Below are positions 50,563 through 63,305 of a stretch of 64,000 nucleotides of DNA, one piece after another. Position numbers and translations under genes: made by a program. The notes beneath the pieces are model-generated. The model did no database searches and was not told the DNA's origin. It saw nothing but the letters and a program-made list of their open reading frames with translations. Each line of letters begins with the position of its first letter. Positions within the stretch are counted from its first letter, which is position 1. Origin of the DNA: Zonotrichia leucophrys gambelii (taxonomy: Eukaryota; Chordata; Aves; Passeriformes; Passerellidae); assembly GCF_028769735.1 (NCBI RefSeq), contig NC_088173.1, forward strand, positions 68,322,463-68,386,462, written 5' to 3'.

Positions 50563-51428
50563 TTTATTGAGTTAGTGGTTACAATGGTATGTCAGATACC
50601 TGTAATCCAAGCTACACCTACATATTTGCCTCTAAATTCTCACACTGTCAGTTTCCGTGTCTCTAAACATTCCACCACCAGGTCTTCTATTACTAATATA
50701 ATAATAATAATAATAATCAGAATAATAATCAGAATATAAAAGGCAATGTCAATCACCATATTGTGCTTCATACTCCACCATAAGGAATTCAATTGGCAAA
50801 AGTAAACCTCTGGTCATATTAATGGGATTAATTGAAATGTGAGCAGTCATAACACTACTAGAATATAAAGAACAAAATCTGGTTCAAAAGAAGCATTTTT
50901 AAGATGAATTAGTTTGAATCTGTTTTAAAAATTCACATACTATAATGAAGATGACTTAAAAGTTATATCATTTAATTATTGGGCCACACATTGAAGCATA
51001 TTGGCTAGTACATTTTTGCACTGCAACAGAAGCAATACAAGCTTTATGGTCTACCATTACAATTCCTTTTTTTTTTTTTATTTTTCACTTAATATACCTG
51101 CCAACCTAATGTTTCTTGCATGCATAAAAATTTCGGGGTTTAGACTTGAATTTATCATTTATTCCACACGTATACCCCCGTGACGCAAATTCTTTGGCCA
51201 ATTTAATGCTATAATTTAGTTTAAAAAGGAAGCTTGGAGTTAAGTCCACTTAACATCAGAAGGCAATGCCCTGAATTTTGGGCACTGCAGAGAGTTATTT
51301 ACTGGAATAGAGTCTCAGGTCGCATGCAAATTGTCACTTTGTCCCCCCCACCCCATGCCAGACGCACACAAGTCGGCAGGTACGCATACAAAAAAGAATA
51401 TAAAACCCTCCTGGTAAAGCTCAGTGGT
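50563..51428 (-). other. CTNNA2: Probable CTNNA2 3' UTR with candidate poly(A) signals
   Basis: This is the sequence directly downstream of the CTNNA2 stop codon. On the minus strand AATAAA occurs at 51163-51158 (about 265 nt after the stop), at 51082-51077 next to a run of A, and at 50568-50563 (about 860 nt after the stop). Any of these could end the transcript, and I cannot tell which is used. No repeat family is recognisable apart from a short (AAT)n stretch at about 50698-50720. The left limit given is the farthest candidate signal, not a demonstrated end. Confidence 0.55.
50698..50740. repeat. Short AAT-type microsatellite
   Basis: Repeats of ATA/AAT with two cagaat interruptions. It lies in the probable CTNNA2 3' UTR. 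Confidence 0.85.
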
Positions 51429-51716
51429 TTAGAATGAATCCATAGCTTTAAATTCACTTAAGGCCTGTACAGGGGAAATATGTTTCTTCTGGGACCCTCT
51501 CCTCACTCTTGTCTGATATTCTTCTGGTTTTTCTCTCTTTACTAGAGGTTTCTTCTCGGGGGCCTTCATCTTCCAAGATACAACTGGAGAGTTCACTGCA
51601 GCAGTGCCATAGACCTTCTGGTATTTAGTAGAAGCCACATATGATGCTTTCACTGTAAGGACCACAGCGTTCATCAGGTTTTTAGCTGCCTGGATGAGAG
51701 AAGTGGCACTGTCCAG
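51429..51716 (-). CDS. CTNNA2: Last coding exon of alpha-N-catenin (CTNNA2), 3' end of gene
   Basis: Alpha-catenins link the cadherin/beta-catenin complex to F-actin at adherens junctions; the alpha-N form is the neuronal one. This exon encodes the last 95 residues, starting LDSATSLIQAAKNLM and ending ALSEFKAMDSF followed by TAA at 51431-51429. It holds the end of the C-terminal actin-binding domain (helix with SLIQAAKNLMNAV, then TVKASYVASTKYQK) and the basic tail (SWKMKAPEKKPLVKRE, RVRRGSQKKH). The exon start is set by a minus-strand acceptor: a T-rich stretch ending in tttgcag immediately before CTG GAC, and the frame begins in phase 0. The final Phe and the VYGTAAVNSPVV segment fit CTNNA2 better than CTNNA1, whose recalled protein ends in Ile. 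Upstream exons, including any alternative exon that lengthens this C-terminus, were not found in 51717-64000, as expected for a gene with very long introns. The reading frame is intact with no sign of decay. The family assignment is near certain and the paralogue very likely. Confidence 0.97.
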   Translation of the reverse strand: MDSATSLIQAAKNLMNAVVLTVKASYVASTKYQKVYGTAAVNSPVVSWKMKAPEKKPLVKREKPEEYQTRVRRGSQKKHISPVQALSEFKAMDSF

Positions 51717-54700
51717 CTGCAAACACAGAAAACAAAATGAAATATAGCAAGGTTACTCCAAAACAAAATACAGCAAGGTTATTCCATGGCTGGATCACTG
51801 GGACATTTCCTCACTGGAGCCTGGATCCTCCCAGATCTCATTAAAGATGGAACAAATCCTCTTCCTCAGGGTACCCTGGAGTATCCAGCACTGGCAACAC
51901 CATGCACTGAACAGTAAAGGTAAGACTGTGGTACCTCACATTAAAATTTTAATAAGCTAAAGGAAAACCTTGTCTTGTCTGGGTTTTCTTTTTTTTGTCT
52001 GTTTGTGAGTTTTTTGGTTGTTGATTCTTTTTCTACCGTTTAAGAAGTTTTCTGTTTTCTCACAAAGCCCCCTTTACTTCTTACTTAAACCTTTACAAAT
52101 TTACTGTTACACGTCAGCTGCAAAACAGGTCAACAGGGATTTTTCCCAAGTGTTCCAGTTTGTTCTAATTATTCCTGTTAGCCCAGGATAACACCCCCAG
52201 TGATGTCTACAGCAACAGTGTGAGGCCAGCACTGAGCTTGTTAAAGAATCCCATCTGAAAAGATGAAAGGAGCTTCTGAAACCCCTACAGAAATGAAAAG
52301 ATGAGACAGTTAACTGCGGGTTTTGGCAGCTCCTGCAATGTGTGAGTTACTCCTGGTCTCAAGGAACGTTACTTTGTGGTTACCAGGCTTTTTGTGCCTT
52401 TGTGCTTCTCCCATGCACGAACCTGCCTGAGGTTCCTGGGTGTCCTGAGGTTCTAAGAGCCCTCAAGGACTTGCTGAGCTTCAAAACACTGGGACTTCCA
52501 TTCAGCAAGCTTCCACCACACACTGAACTGAAGCACACACCCCTGGCCAAAATGTTCAAAAGGATTTCAACACATAATGGGGACTTCCAAGGCAATGCCT
52601 CAATGCTCCACAATGTGAATCAGGAACTTGCCAGATCCAAGTGGATATTCTGAAAGTAATAAATACTAAAAATATGCTCCTAAGGACTGTAGCTAGCCAG
52701 GTTACTACTTATGATGTTCAATTATCCCTTTCCTTAAATACTCAAGAGTGTAATACATATTTTTTTGTGATAAAGCTTTTCAGATATACCATGGAAGCTG
52801 CTTCAATTACTTATGCCTTTCCCAGACTGTAGGAATGATATGGAATATAATATTATTTTACCTCTTTGATTCCACCCCACATGTTGTTCAGTAAATTTTC
52901 AGCTATTTTTAATTAGTACAAATGGCCTGTGTCACTCCAAACCTTTCCTGCTCCCTGTTTTGGGAGCACATGGCTGTGTAATATAAATGCTGAGCAGGGC
53001 AAGCAGCACAAACAGTCACAGGGCAATAACAAAAGCCACACCATACTTCACCTCAAGCATTTTGCATCATTAACAGAAGAGTTCAGGAGAAATCTCCTTC
53101 TGAAGGGTCAGTGACTGATGTGAACAAAAACAGACATTACAGAAAGCCTGTATTTGAAACCACATTAATCTATACTTACCTGGGATGTTTTATTTCCTCT
53201 GCTCTGACCTTAAACTCATAATAGTTCATCAAACACATAAACAGCTACATACAGTGAGGTGAAAACCAAAAAAAAGCATTTTTATGACATTCACGCACGT
53301 GGTGCCATTCCCTGAAATGCACAGTTAATTGCCTGCCCCGAGTAAATATTTTTCCCTGGGACTAATTTGTATTTCTGTTAGTAAAAGAAACGAAGTTAAA
53401 AGATGGAAAATTACATTACATGGCAGAAACATGACTGTTCAATAGGGAGTAATGAAATATAATCCAGTCTAGTGTTATTCTATAACCACACTGCTGCATG
53501 ATTTATAAGGCAATCTGTATGTTTGTTGGCAAATAACAGATCACACTCTATTAAATTAGGATATTCTAATTTACTACAGAGATCTACAATCAAGCATTAT
53601 TCATTGTTAAATGATTCTTTTTGAAACACTGGTGGATTGATATTGAATATAAAGTGATACCATCAAATAGTGTTTACTTCATAATCAGTGTGGATAAACT
53701 GACTGGATTGAGCCTCTATTGCACAGTCCTGAATGAATTCTGGTTGCTGAAGGTTTCCAACAGCTTCACGTTTTACACTACAAGTAGCTGTTTTACATAT
53801 ATTAAGAAACAGAATAATTAAAGAAAGCATTTTAAAATGAGGGGGAACCAAAATCAGATGTTTAAACCCATACACAGTTCAATCTACGCCTCTGAACACA
53901 GCAATCAGTAATTTTATGGACTGTAGTGATGAGGGCATGCAGAATCTTCCATTCTTCACAATCAGATGCAGGCTGCAATGACACCTTTTAGGAAACCAGG
54001 GTTTGTATTTGAATACCATTTTAACTCTCTTCAGTTTCAATGTGCTGTTAGAGTAGATAAAAGCTCCCTGTTTTCACCATTAATAATCACATTTTAAGAT
54101 GCAGATACTCAGTCTTTAATCCTAACATCCACTTATCCTGCAAAACACTTCCAAATCTTGGAACCAGAAAAGAGACATAAAACCCCACCAGAGGCTGTGA
54201 GTGTTCTGCAAAATCTGCTGGTGGTCATTCCATGCATCCAATTTGGCCACCTAAGCACTTCCCATGATTTTCTTACAGCCTCCAGCTCCTTGCTTGTGTT
54301 ATGGCTCAGCAAAGAAGAATTAAACTGAATGAGCATCATCCCAATTAACATTTAGATCTTCCCACACCACTGCGCTGCTCCAGCTTGAAGCTGTGCTTTG
54401 CCACACAAAGCTGGAATGAGGCAGCAGTGAATCAAGCCCTGAGTGTGTTAATTCCTTACAAAATCTGGGCACAGAAACCTGTGCACTTTTCCAAATGTTA
54501 TGTTAATTTAAAAAAAAAAAAAATCATAAGAAGGAAAATTAACATCTCAAATAAAAGCACCACTAGGAAAATTACTTCACAGTACAGAAGGCAACCTTTA
54601 CTCCCTGCAATACACAAAGAATTATAGATATAATGATGGATTTTGGCCCTAACAGCCAACAGAGCCTTTGACTTGCTGCAAGAAGTAATGGTGTTCTGCT

Positions 54701-55330
54701 ACTTAGACCTCTTTAAAAATATGTTTGCCTGATTTTAGGAAAAAAAAAAATTCTCTCTACCATAAATGATAAACTTAGGTGACTGTCCCACAAGACTCAG
54801 TAAATGCTGAGGAAAATTCAAATTTCATAAAGAACCTAAAAATAACTGCAGTGGACGTGGTCACTCAGAATTATTAAGATTGGAAAAGATCTGCCAAGAA
54901 TAAAATTCCAGGGTTTTCTTCCCCCTAGAGAAGATCCTTCAGGTTTTGAGGAGTTTTTGAGCTGCATATCAGCTGTCCTGCAATTTTCCTCCCCTATTCG
55001 CAGAATTTTCCAGAATCTTGAGATAATCAAGATTTCTCGCTTCTTTTACACATAATCTAAGTAAAATAACCAGCAATTGCACTAACAAAATAGCTGAAGA
55101 AATTGGAGGGAATAAAGCTGGAAATTTTTGTCCTTAACAGTAAAGCAATGAAAAGAGATGTTCTCCCTGCATTGTCACACTGCTGCAATGGGGAAGAATT
55201 ATAATTTATATTTTATAAAGGAGAAAATCTAACTTCCAGAGATGTCTTCATATTTATAATAATAAATATCCGTAAAAAATAAGGGAAATTGACAAAAACC
55301 CCCAAACCAATCTGTATTTCTAATGAGTAA

Positions 55331-55398
55331 GTACAGATTACTTATTGGAATCTGTACTTCCAATAAGTAAGTAAGACTTACTCCAAAAAGTAAGTCTT
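55331..55398. repeat. Cluster of three perfect inverted repeats
   Basis: Stem 1: ttacttattggaa (55338-55350) pairs with ttccaataagtaa (55358-55370), 13 bp with a 7-nt loop. Stem 2: gtacaga (55331-55337) pairs with tctgtac (55351-55357) and is mutually exclusive with stem 1. Stem 3: aagacttact (55373-55382) pairs with agtaagtctt (55389-55398), 10 bp with a 6-nt loop. All lie within 68 nt of the last CTNNA2 intron. Confidence 0.9.
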
Positions 55399-58300
55399 TA
55401 AAATTACAGAATGGGTATTTTTAAAAGTGCTGGTTGTTTAAGAATGTTCTATGTTATTACTGCTGACTTTAATAAACCTTGAAAAGTGGGTGAAGACATC
55501 AAAAGAATTGTAGATAGTTTCCAGTCTCTAAAAATTTGAGCAATGAAAATAAAATGACCTGTGAAATTATGGGCCAGCTCAGCTGACAGCACTCCCAAAT
55601 GAAATGATGCAATGTCTGTGGCAGACTCCAAAAATAGAGGAAAGAAATGCAGTTAGTGGTAAACAAAGAGTTGTGTGGGTTAAAATATTTTCAAAGTAGC
55701 GTACATCATATTTTGGTATGATTAAACTTTGAGTTGCTTAAAATAGTGCTGTGGGTATAATTGGATCTTTGAAAGGTCTTTTGCTTAGTAATACATGACA
55801 GTTTGATTAAAAACTCAGTTGACACAAAACTAACAAGACACATACACAGAAGGATTCCAGATTCTCCAGCAGCTGTTTCCAGAAGTAGATATTCACATAC
55901 ACACACACAAAAAAATTAAAATATCAGTGATCAGCAGTGAATTTCACAGTGGGGTCTTGGAGAAACCATTTGGAGGCTTCACAATATTAATATTCGTACT
56001 AAAAACTTGGAAAGGAAGTCAATCATTTGATGAAATTTGCAGATAACAATTGGGAAAGTGTCAAGTCATTAGATTGATACCTAATTAGCTGCTAAAAGCC
56101 ACAAATGTAGATTTAATTCTGGCCAGATCTACAGCAGATGATACCTAATTACCCAATAAGGAACTTTATTCTCTGCAGGATCCCAGGCAATCACTCCTTG
56201 GGTACACAAAAAGGAGGAGACTGATTAAACAGGTTCAATTGTCACATTCAGTTTATTGTCTGTCCACAGTCATGGGATACTGAGTCCTCTTCTCAATGCA
56301 AGAGCAATATTGAGGAACTTGGAAAAAGCTTTAAAAAAACTCAGTAACAAAAGACATCTTTTATGGGAAAGACTCAGCCAGCTCTGTTTTTTCCCACTTT
56401 CAAGTGAAAGACTAAAGAAATGAGTTTTTACTGATTGAAATCAGCAAGTACATGGTAACAAAGCTGATTATATTTAAAGTTCCACAAGTGAGACAAAGAT
56501 AAAACAAAACTTAAAGGCTGAGAGGCGAAGCAGGTCATTTTAGTTATTAATTACCTGAAATTATTTATTTAGCAGTTATATTAATTAATCACAAGGACTC
56601 ATGAAAGATTGATTCTATTTCTTGAAATTGTAAAATCAATATTGGATGGTTTTGCTTAATATGTATTAACTAGTGGGCATTTTTAGTGCACATCAATTCA
56701 GGGAGCCTGGGCATCAGTTATGCAGGAAGGCTGATAACAGCCCCTACTGACCTTGAAAGGTAGGAAAACAAAAAATTAGCATGAGGAGCTATTGATAAAC
56801 AGAGTTTGTCTGGTTCACTTTGTACAGATTGGGAGGAGAAAATATAATTTATTTTACTAATTGAAATAAAACCTGTAGCTCCTCAAATACTCTTGGATAA
56901 GACTTGATTTGTACACCTTTAGCAGGTGACTTAGGCACTGCCAAGCCCTTAAAGATTCTGTGAATTCCGGGTGAATTCCTTCTTTCTTCTTTCCAAATGA
57001 AATTCACACTTTTCTGGACAAGGTACAGTTGCTCTTATCCCACCCCAAAGGTCAATCAACAGTCTCCAGAGAAAATAAGGCTGCAATTATGCAATTATGA
57101 ACCTGGATGGTAAATCAGGAGTATGGATTTCTCAGCTTGCATTCTTATGCAACAGAACATTTTCCTCTCAGCTGCGCTTCACAGTAAATCCATACCTGCA
57201 AGAGGTATGCCAGAAAAAGATCTTATTTATAAAATCATATCTTACATTTCTGTGGCACATTTCATGCATAAAACATGACCCTGTTAGAGAGAGCCAATGC
57301 GAGAATGGCCTGTTTGCTATTCAGATGCTCCCTTGCCTTTGGAAGGAGACATCTGCTCTTTATCAGCACCATGAGGGGATGTTTCAGTCAGGCACTTCAA
57401 AATCTCACAGGGCTCTTGCTAGCTGCAGCCCGTTTGGAGAAAACTATCCTAAATACTTGAAAATCTCCCTCTCTCTCAAAAGAAGTCTTTATCTGGAATG
57501 CAATGTGCTCATAATAATGTTAAAAATGGATCTGTAGCCGCACAGAGAAAATTGTATTGTACTTGTCCTTTCCTAGCTATTTGTTTTCACATTTGACTGC
57601 AATTAACTTACTCCTTTATACATGATGAATATTTAATTCATTCTGGGGATAGTTGTGTTTTATAGGTGCCCAATCCACTGAATAACCACCCTCATCTGCA
57701 TTTTTTCAATTACAGGTAAGAAACCCAGGGGATTCCCAAGCCCATTTGGTTGTATTTAACAAAGGCTGCCACATCCAAGGACGGCAGAAAGCACAAAAAT
57801 ACAGCAATAACTGTGGATATCTTCTGTCTTCTATGGACTACAGTCACTTTAAAACACATTACCAACTGCTGTATGCTAATTTGCAAAAGCAGAAACAAAT
57901 AAAAATACTCCCAGAACTGACATTCCCAGTAAAAGGTAAACAGCCATAATAGAAGTGCATTTCTACATTTGCTTTACTTATTCCAAGTAAATATTTTAGT
58001 ATTTCAGAAGCAAAGGGATAAATGGCAAAATGATATCCTAATTCATTTGCTTTGAGAAGAACACTTAATGGGAAAGCTCATATTTTAACAACTGAAATGG
58101 TGAAATGACAAAAAGACAATTGGAAACACCTGAAAGTTAACTAATTAGCTAATTATTTTTCTGGAAAATAATTATTGCTAGTGTCTCTCTAGCCTGCAGG
58201 TCCCAAAGGTGGAAAACACATTATTGAATTTTTGATAGATACTATTTTTTTTCTATTTAACAAATGCATTTACAGTGAATAAATTATTTCTCCAATACTA

Positions 58301-60150
58301 TTGCTATGAAAAAAAGTTACAATAATTCATCTAGTTACCAAATATAACATAGGTTATTTCCTCAGTATTTAACATTTAATTAATATCTTGTTCCATTCAT
58401 TTCAGAATTTAATGGGGGAAATTATTTTGACCCATAACTAAATCTCTCAGAAACATTTAATTTTCTTTTTCTACTCATTATTTGCCATTTCGCAGGAGAA
58501 AAAAGCTGCCAAACCAGTACCACAATGTTACCACTCACCAGAACCTCTGTAAGGACAAGCAATCCTATACAGCATTGAATTTTTAAAATTTAAAATTCAA
58601 TTGCTTTAGCAGTCTTTTTCATGCTACAGCACTGTCTCAGAGCTTTCAGAGTCTGCTGCTGAATTAAAGCATTTCACAACAGTCTGCATGCCAAAATATC
58701 TGGACAAACACTATAGAGGACAAGGAAGAAATCCCCAGTGAATAAAGCTAAAGGAGTTTTGTAGATGGGGACAGAAAATTTGGTTGTTTATAACACACGT
58801 TCTCTTTGTTAAGGATGAATGTGGAGGATGAAACACTTTCTACATCAACTCACAACTGAGAAACAAGGGAATGAGTCTCCTGCCAGGATATTTTGTAATA
58901 TTTTTCTTCCAAATCCTCCTCATTCTGCAGAGGAGGAATGTCTGGAGGAAGATGGCAAGGGTGGAATGTCCTGGACAAAGAGCAGGAGTGTCCAATGGCA
59001 ATCACAATTCCAACACCCCCCAAAGCAAACTTGGCACAACCAACATTTACAACCTCAAAATTCAAAATTCTGCCCCATGGAATTTGCTCTGAGCCTTTGG
59101 ATGATTAACAGGAAATAGGATTTTGTATGACTGATTTAAACCTAATGTTCAACAAGACAAAAAGTCTGGAGCAAGATGAAGTCCAAACTCTATCTGATGG
59201 GAGAGGCAAACTCCGGCTATAACTAAATTTTTTATATTGCCTTGAGGATTCCTGAAGAAAATTAAGAGTAGGAAGTCTGTTAAAACTCAGTATCAAGCCC
59301 AATAACAAAGCAATTTACACCAATTTACACAGGGATTCACATGTCTGAAGTGCACCCAAGACACAACATGGTCTGAACCTGAGGTCACACAAAAGCAAGG
59401 GCAGGTCTCTGTCAAAAACATCAGTACACATTTCCATTATCATATCCAATTGCAGCTAAATCTGAACAAAAGAGGAAATAAATGATCTTTGACTGATCTG
59501 TGCTAGATCTCCCTGCTCCCAGCTGGAGTTCTGACTTGTAATTTGAAGATAGAAATATATTTTAAAAGCCAAAAAAAAATCTAATGCTCTTTCAATCTGA
59601 GTTTAAGGAGCAAATCTTTTTGTCCTTTATCTAGAGAACAGGTAAATAAAAAGAAAAAAACCTTTCTTTCTAACAATCTTACCTGAAATGAGTCCAAATC
59701 ATGTCTGGTTGGCTGGAAACTGTACTCAGTGATAAAATGCAGGAGACTTTGGATACAAAAAAAATCAATAAAGCACAGAAACACTCTATGATTTACATGA
59801 GTAAATGTGTTATCTCCTGCTATTCCTCCTGATTCTGTCTCAAAGAAAACAAAATGAAAAGCAGCACAAAGCAGGACTTAAGACTACAATGCTGAGAAAT
59901 GGGCTATTTCCCCAAATTCCTTTTTAATTTGTACCAGTGTCAGACTGATATCTGTATGTGATTTATCCCCACATCTTCAGCTGTGAGGATCTGCCAGTTT
60001 TTGAGGCAAATCTGCTCCTCCAGCTCCTTTCCTATCTCTAAAATCAAGATTGCCAGGTCAGCACAGGGACACTTTGAAGATAAGTGCTCCATAGGCACAG
60101 CTGGTTTTGCTCAGGAAAAAGCTTGGAAACAATGCATCAAACACATCAGA

Positions 60151-60237
60151 ATAAAATAAAATAAAATAAAATAAAATAAAATAAAATAAAATAAAATAAA
60201 ATAAAATAAAATAAAATAAAATAAAATAAAATAAAAT
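60151..60237. repeat. Perfect (ATAAA)n microsatellite
   Basis: About 17 uninterrupted ATAAA units (87 nt). It lies in the last CTNNA2 intron. Perfect repetition at this length suggests it is length-variable. Confidence 0.98.
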
Positions 60238-61029
60238 CTTGTTGTAGAATGGAAGATGATACCAGGACAACTACTCCTTGCTTGCTAAAGTTTGCCTGCT
60301 GTTTTTCATTTGTATTTTCTGTCTTGTAGAAGCAGACAAAGGTTTCAGCCACTCAAGATATTGATCATTTTTGAGGTGCTAGAAGGATTTTACTCCCTCG
60401 GAGCTGAGGGTCCTTCCAGTGTTGATCAACTCAATCAATGAAAACATTCCTTTCTCTGTTTGGTTCCCTGAGCACTCTCCAGGACTTTACAACAGTGTGC
60501 AATGAAATTAAAAAAAAAAAAGAAAAAAAAAATCAAAACCACCACAGTCTTCAAGGGGAATCGCTATTTCAGTCAGATAGAGATGGCTTAATCATATATA
60601 ACAAAAAATTTTTAATGGAAATTCTACAATTTTATACCAAATAAATTATTCACTCGTAACTGTTCTATTCATTTGGCCAAGTCAATCAATGGTTAAACAA
60701 CATTCAGTAAGTAATGAGAGTTCCCTACTAGAAGTTTGGTCAATTACCGAACAAACAATTTGTGAATGCATCTGTTCATTACATTTTTAACTTTAGCTAA
60801 CACTAAATGTCATTAAAAACCATTAAAACAGGTAGTAATTACCTGTTCTTAGTGCAAGCAAATGAAACCAGAACAGAACAAAAACATTTGTAAAGGCCAT
60901 TGCAATTCACAGGGAAAGAACAAGTAAAGATGACAGCAAATTGAGAATAAATTGGAATGAATAAAATCTTGCTCTGAATTCTAAGAGCTCATTTTTATTA
61001 CTCATGTTTCATTATGCAAATATACTTTA

Positions 61030-61345
61030 AGGATGAAAAGAACCTTTTGAGGTCATCTAGTGCAATGTCCTGTTGAACATTTGAATTACATGAGGTTGTT
61101 CTGGATTTTGCTGAAATTCGGGAACGTCCATGGATGGATAATTTCACATCTCTGGGCTGGAGAACTCCACCCTGCACTTGAATTTCACTAGCCTCCAGTT
61201 AAAACATTTTTGCCTTATATCTAATTGGTATTTCCCATGTGAAAACTTTTTTTTACTGTTTTTCCTGTCCCTATGTCCATGCAACTGCCAGGTCTGGATC
61301 TGGTTCTTCCAAACCATTCTCAGAGGTAGTTGTAGGCAACAATAT
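61030..61345 (-). mobile_element. Old, diverged CR1 LINE fragment
   Basis: Recognisable blocks in reverse orientation: aaccttttgaggtcatctag, tggatggataatttcacatc, ctctgggctggagaactcca, ttttgccttatatctaattg, gaggtagttgtaggcaacaa. It is much more diverged than the CR1 copies on the left, hence older. Confidence 0.75.
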
Positions 61346-62662
61346 TTTCTCTAAACCTTCTTTGTACATATACAAATGTATCTATTATCTGTGCAGATGA
61401 TGCTGGCAATCTCATTTTCTAAAAGAGCACATTTTCTAAAAGAGACATTTGCTAAAAGAGCAAGTGTCCTATCCAAATGGGGGAAAAAAAGAGTAATTGT
61501 AGAAAAGGAGGGAAAAAAATCTTTTTCTGACAAATTTTTAATAGCTCACTCAAATTGTTGAAGTCCAGTACGACTCTCTTCAGAAAATACTCGTGTTAGG
61601 GATTACAAATTTTCCTGGAGTCCCTTTTCCTTTGCAGTTCTGTATTTCAGGCAGCATTTTCCCTGAGTAACAAATGCAGAAGTGCTGATATCCTCAATGA
61701 CTCAAATAATCCAAATGGTTCCTGTGCTTTGCACCTCAGGACAACCACCCCTCCACAAAACAAATTATTCAACCACACCTCCAGATAATCCAGAATTTAC
61801 GTAAAGGAGATGAAGGAATAGACTTCAGAAGTATTGTGAAATGAAAAGGCATTTGCAGAGGCTTTTTTCATATAAATTTCTTATTTAAATAGTGTACATT
61901 AGTCATGATTAGCCACACACTTGACTGATGCACTTAGCTGGCATCAGAAAAATTCAAACTGAGTGTCTTTAAATATCAGTCATGGCTGGTGTCACTTGAA
62001 GCCCCAGAATTTTTTCAGATGCCTCTCATTGAGCAATTTCCCTTGGAATGAAAGCAGGAAAAACAGGGCTGTTCCTAAAATCCACTCATTTGGTGAGTTT
62101 GGTGACCGAGTCAAAGTGTTCAGAGTTTTCATTTCTACAAATTAAGTCTTGCACTCAATCCACCCAATTCCAGGTTCTGGACCAAAAGGTTTCAGATTCC
62201 TTTTCTGCTTGGTGAAGGAGACCATGGAGCACTCGAGATCTTCCATGGGTTCTTTCTCTACAGAGATGGGCCAGAGCACTTTGCCTTTAAAACTCAGTTT
62301 AGAGAACTTAAATTGCATTAGAATCCTAAAAATAATACAGTGAATCTAGGCAGGTGCTCAACATCTGCAAAGAAAAATTAGCTTTCTTGGATTTGGCCTG
62401 GTGGTCCAAGAATTCAGACAACTTAATGAATGTTTTTGTGACTGTTTTTCTTAATTCTCTTTTGGTCCCCAAAAGTGTCAAATGGGCAAAACCCACAAAC
62501 TACATGACATACAAATCTCTCCAACCTCCAGAACCCAAAGAGATCAGGGCACCAAGACAGAAAATTTACATAGAAAAATGCTCCTTAATAAGCAATTTGA
62601 ACATTTCTGTTCAGGAAAAAATTAGGCATCAGCTCAGTTCACAGAAAGTTGAATTTACTTCC

Positions 62663-63299
62663 TGTGGTAGTGTGTTGTAAGTTCCTTGTGTTATTCCCCA
62701 ATTTATGTATTGTTCTCCTATTATGTGTAAAATGGTTCGTTCCCCAGTTTTCCGCCACTGCTACCTGTCAGATAAGTTGCCAAGTAACCGCTATTCATAG
62801 TTGCCGATGTGCAATTGCTCCTCCCTGGTTTCCTTGTAAGTGAAGTTGTCTCCTCCTGGGCCCAGTCAATCACCCCTTCTCCTCCAGTTTCGAGAACCTT
62901 CTCCTCTCTGGAGATGGTGGCTGGCTGGGTCCCAGACACCTCCCTTACCTTTGATTATTGGTTCCATGGAGTGTCAGTTCTGTGAAGTTCATCCCTCACC
63001 TTTCCGATTGCCCGCCTGTACCCACCCCTCCTTTATAATCCTGTTTTCACCCCTCTGAAAAAATCTTTTTCCGGCGTTTCCGTGTTTTTGGATCGGCATC
63101 ACCTTCAATAAACCGACGTTTAACCCCGGGAAATGGTCAGCTCGTTCCTCCCCAATACCAGCGGTGTGAGCCAGTCCACAGCCAGCACAGCCGAGGCCCT
63201 CAGACACCGAAGGGCGCTGGCCAGGAATTGCAGAGGGGCTTCGGCCTTTCGCCTCAGCTAGCCGGACTCCAAACTTCGGCACATATGTTCTCCTCTGCA
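62663..63299 (+). mobile_element. Solo LTR, 637 bp, ERVK-like, 6-bp target duplication ACTTCC
   Basis: Starts TGTGGTAGTGTG and ends CTCCTCTGCA, flanked by perfect ACTTCC at 62657-62662 and 63300-63305. A TATAA box is at 63034-63038 and AATAAA at 63107-63112, followed by a G+C- and CpG-richer U5. It lies in the last CTNNA2 intron, antisense to the gene, which is the orientation in which intronic LTRs are commonly kept. It is a different family from the other LTRs here. No internal retroviral sequence. Confidence 0.95.
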
Positions 63300-63305
63300 A
63301 CTTCC

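Noticed and set aside
57097..57537. 146-codon plus-strand frame in the CTNNA2 intron
   Set aside because: No recognisable domain, no splice or promoter context, and antisense to the gene. A frame of this length is expected by chance in 64 kb.
62165..62200. A caggttctggacc stretch resembling the reverse complement of an alpha-catenin VQNLGG codon run (penultimate exon)
   Set aside because: The flanking codons do not continue the expected protein and there are no splice sites around it.
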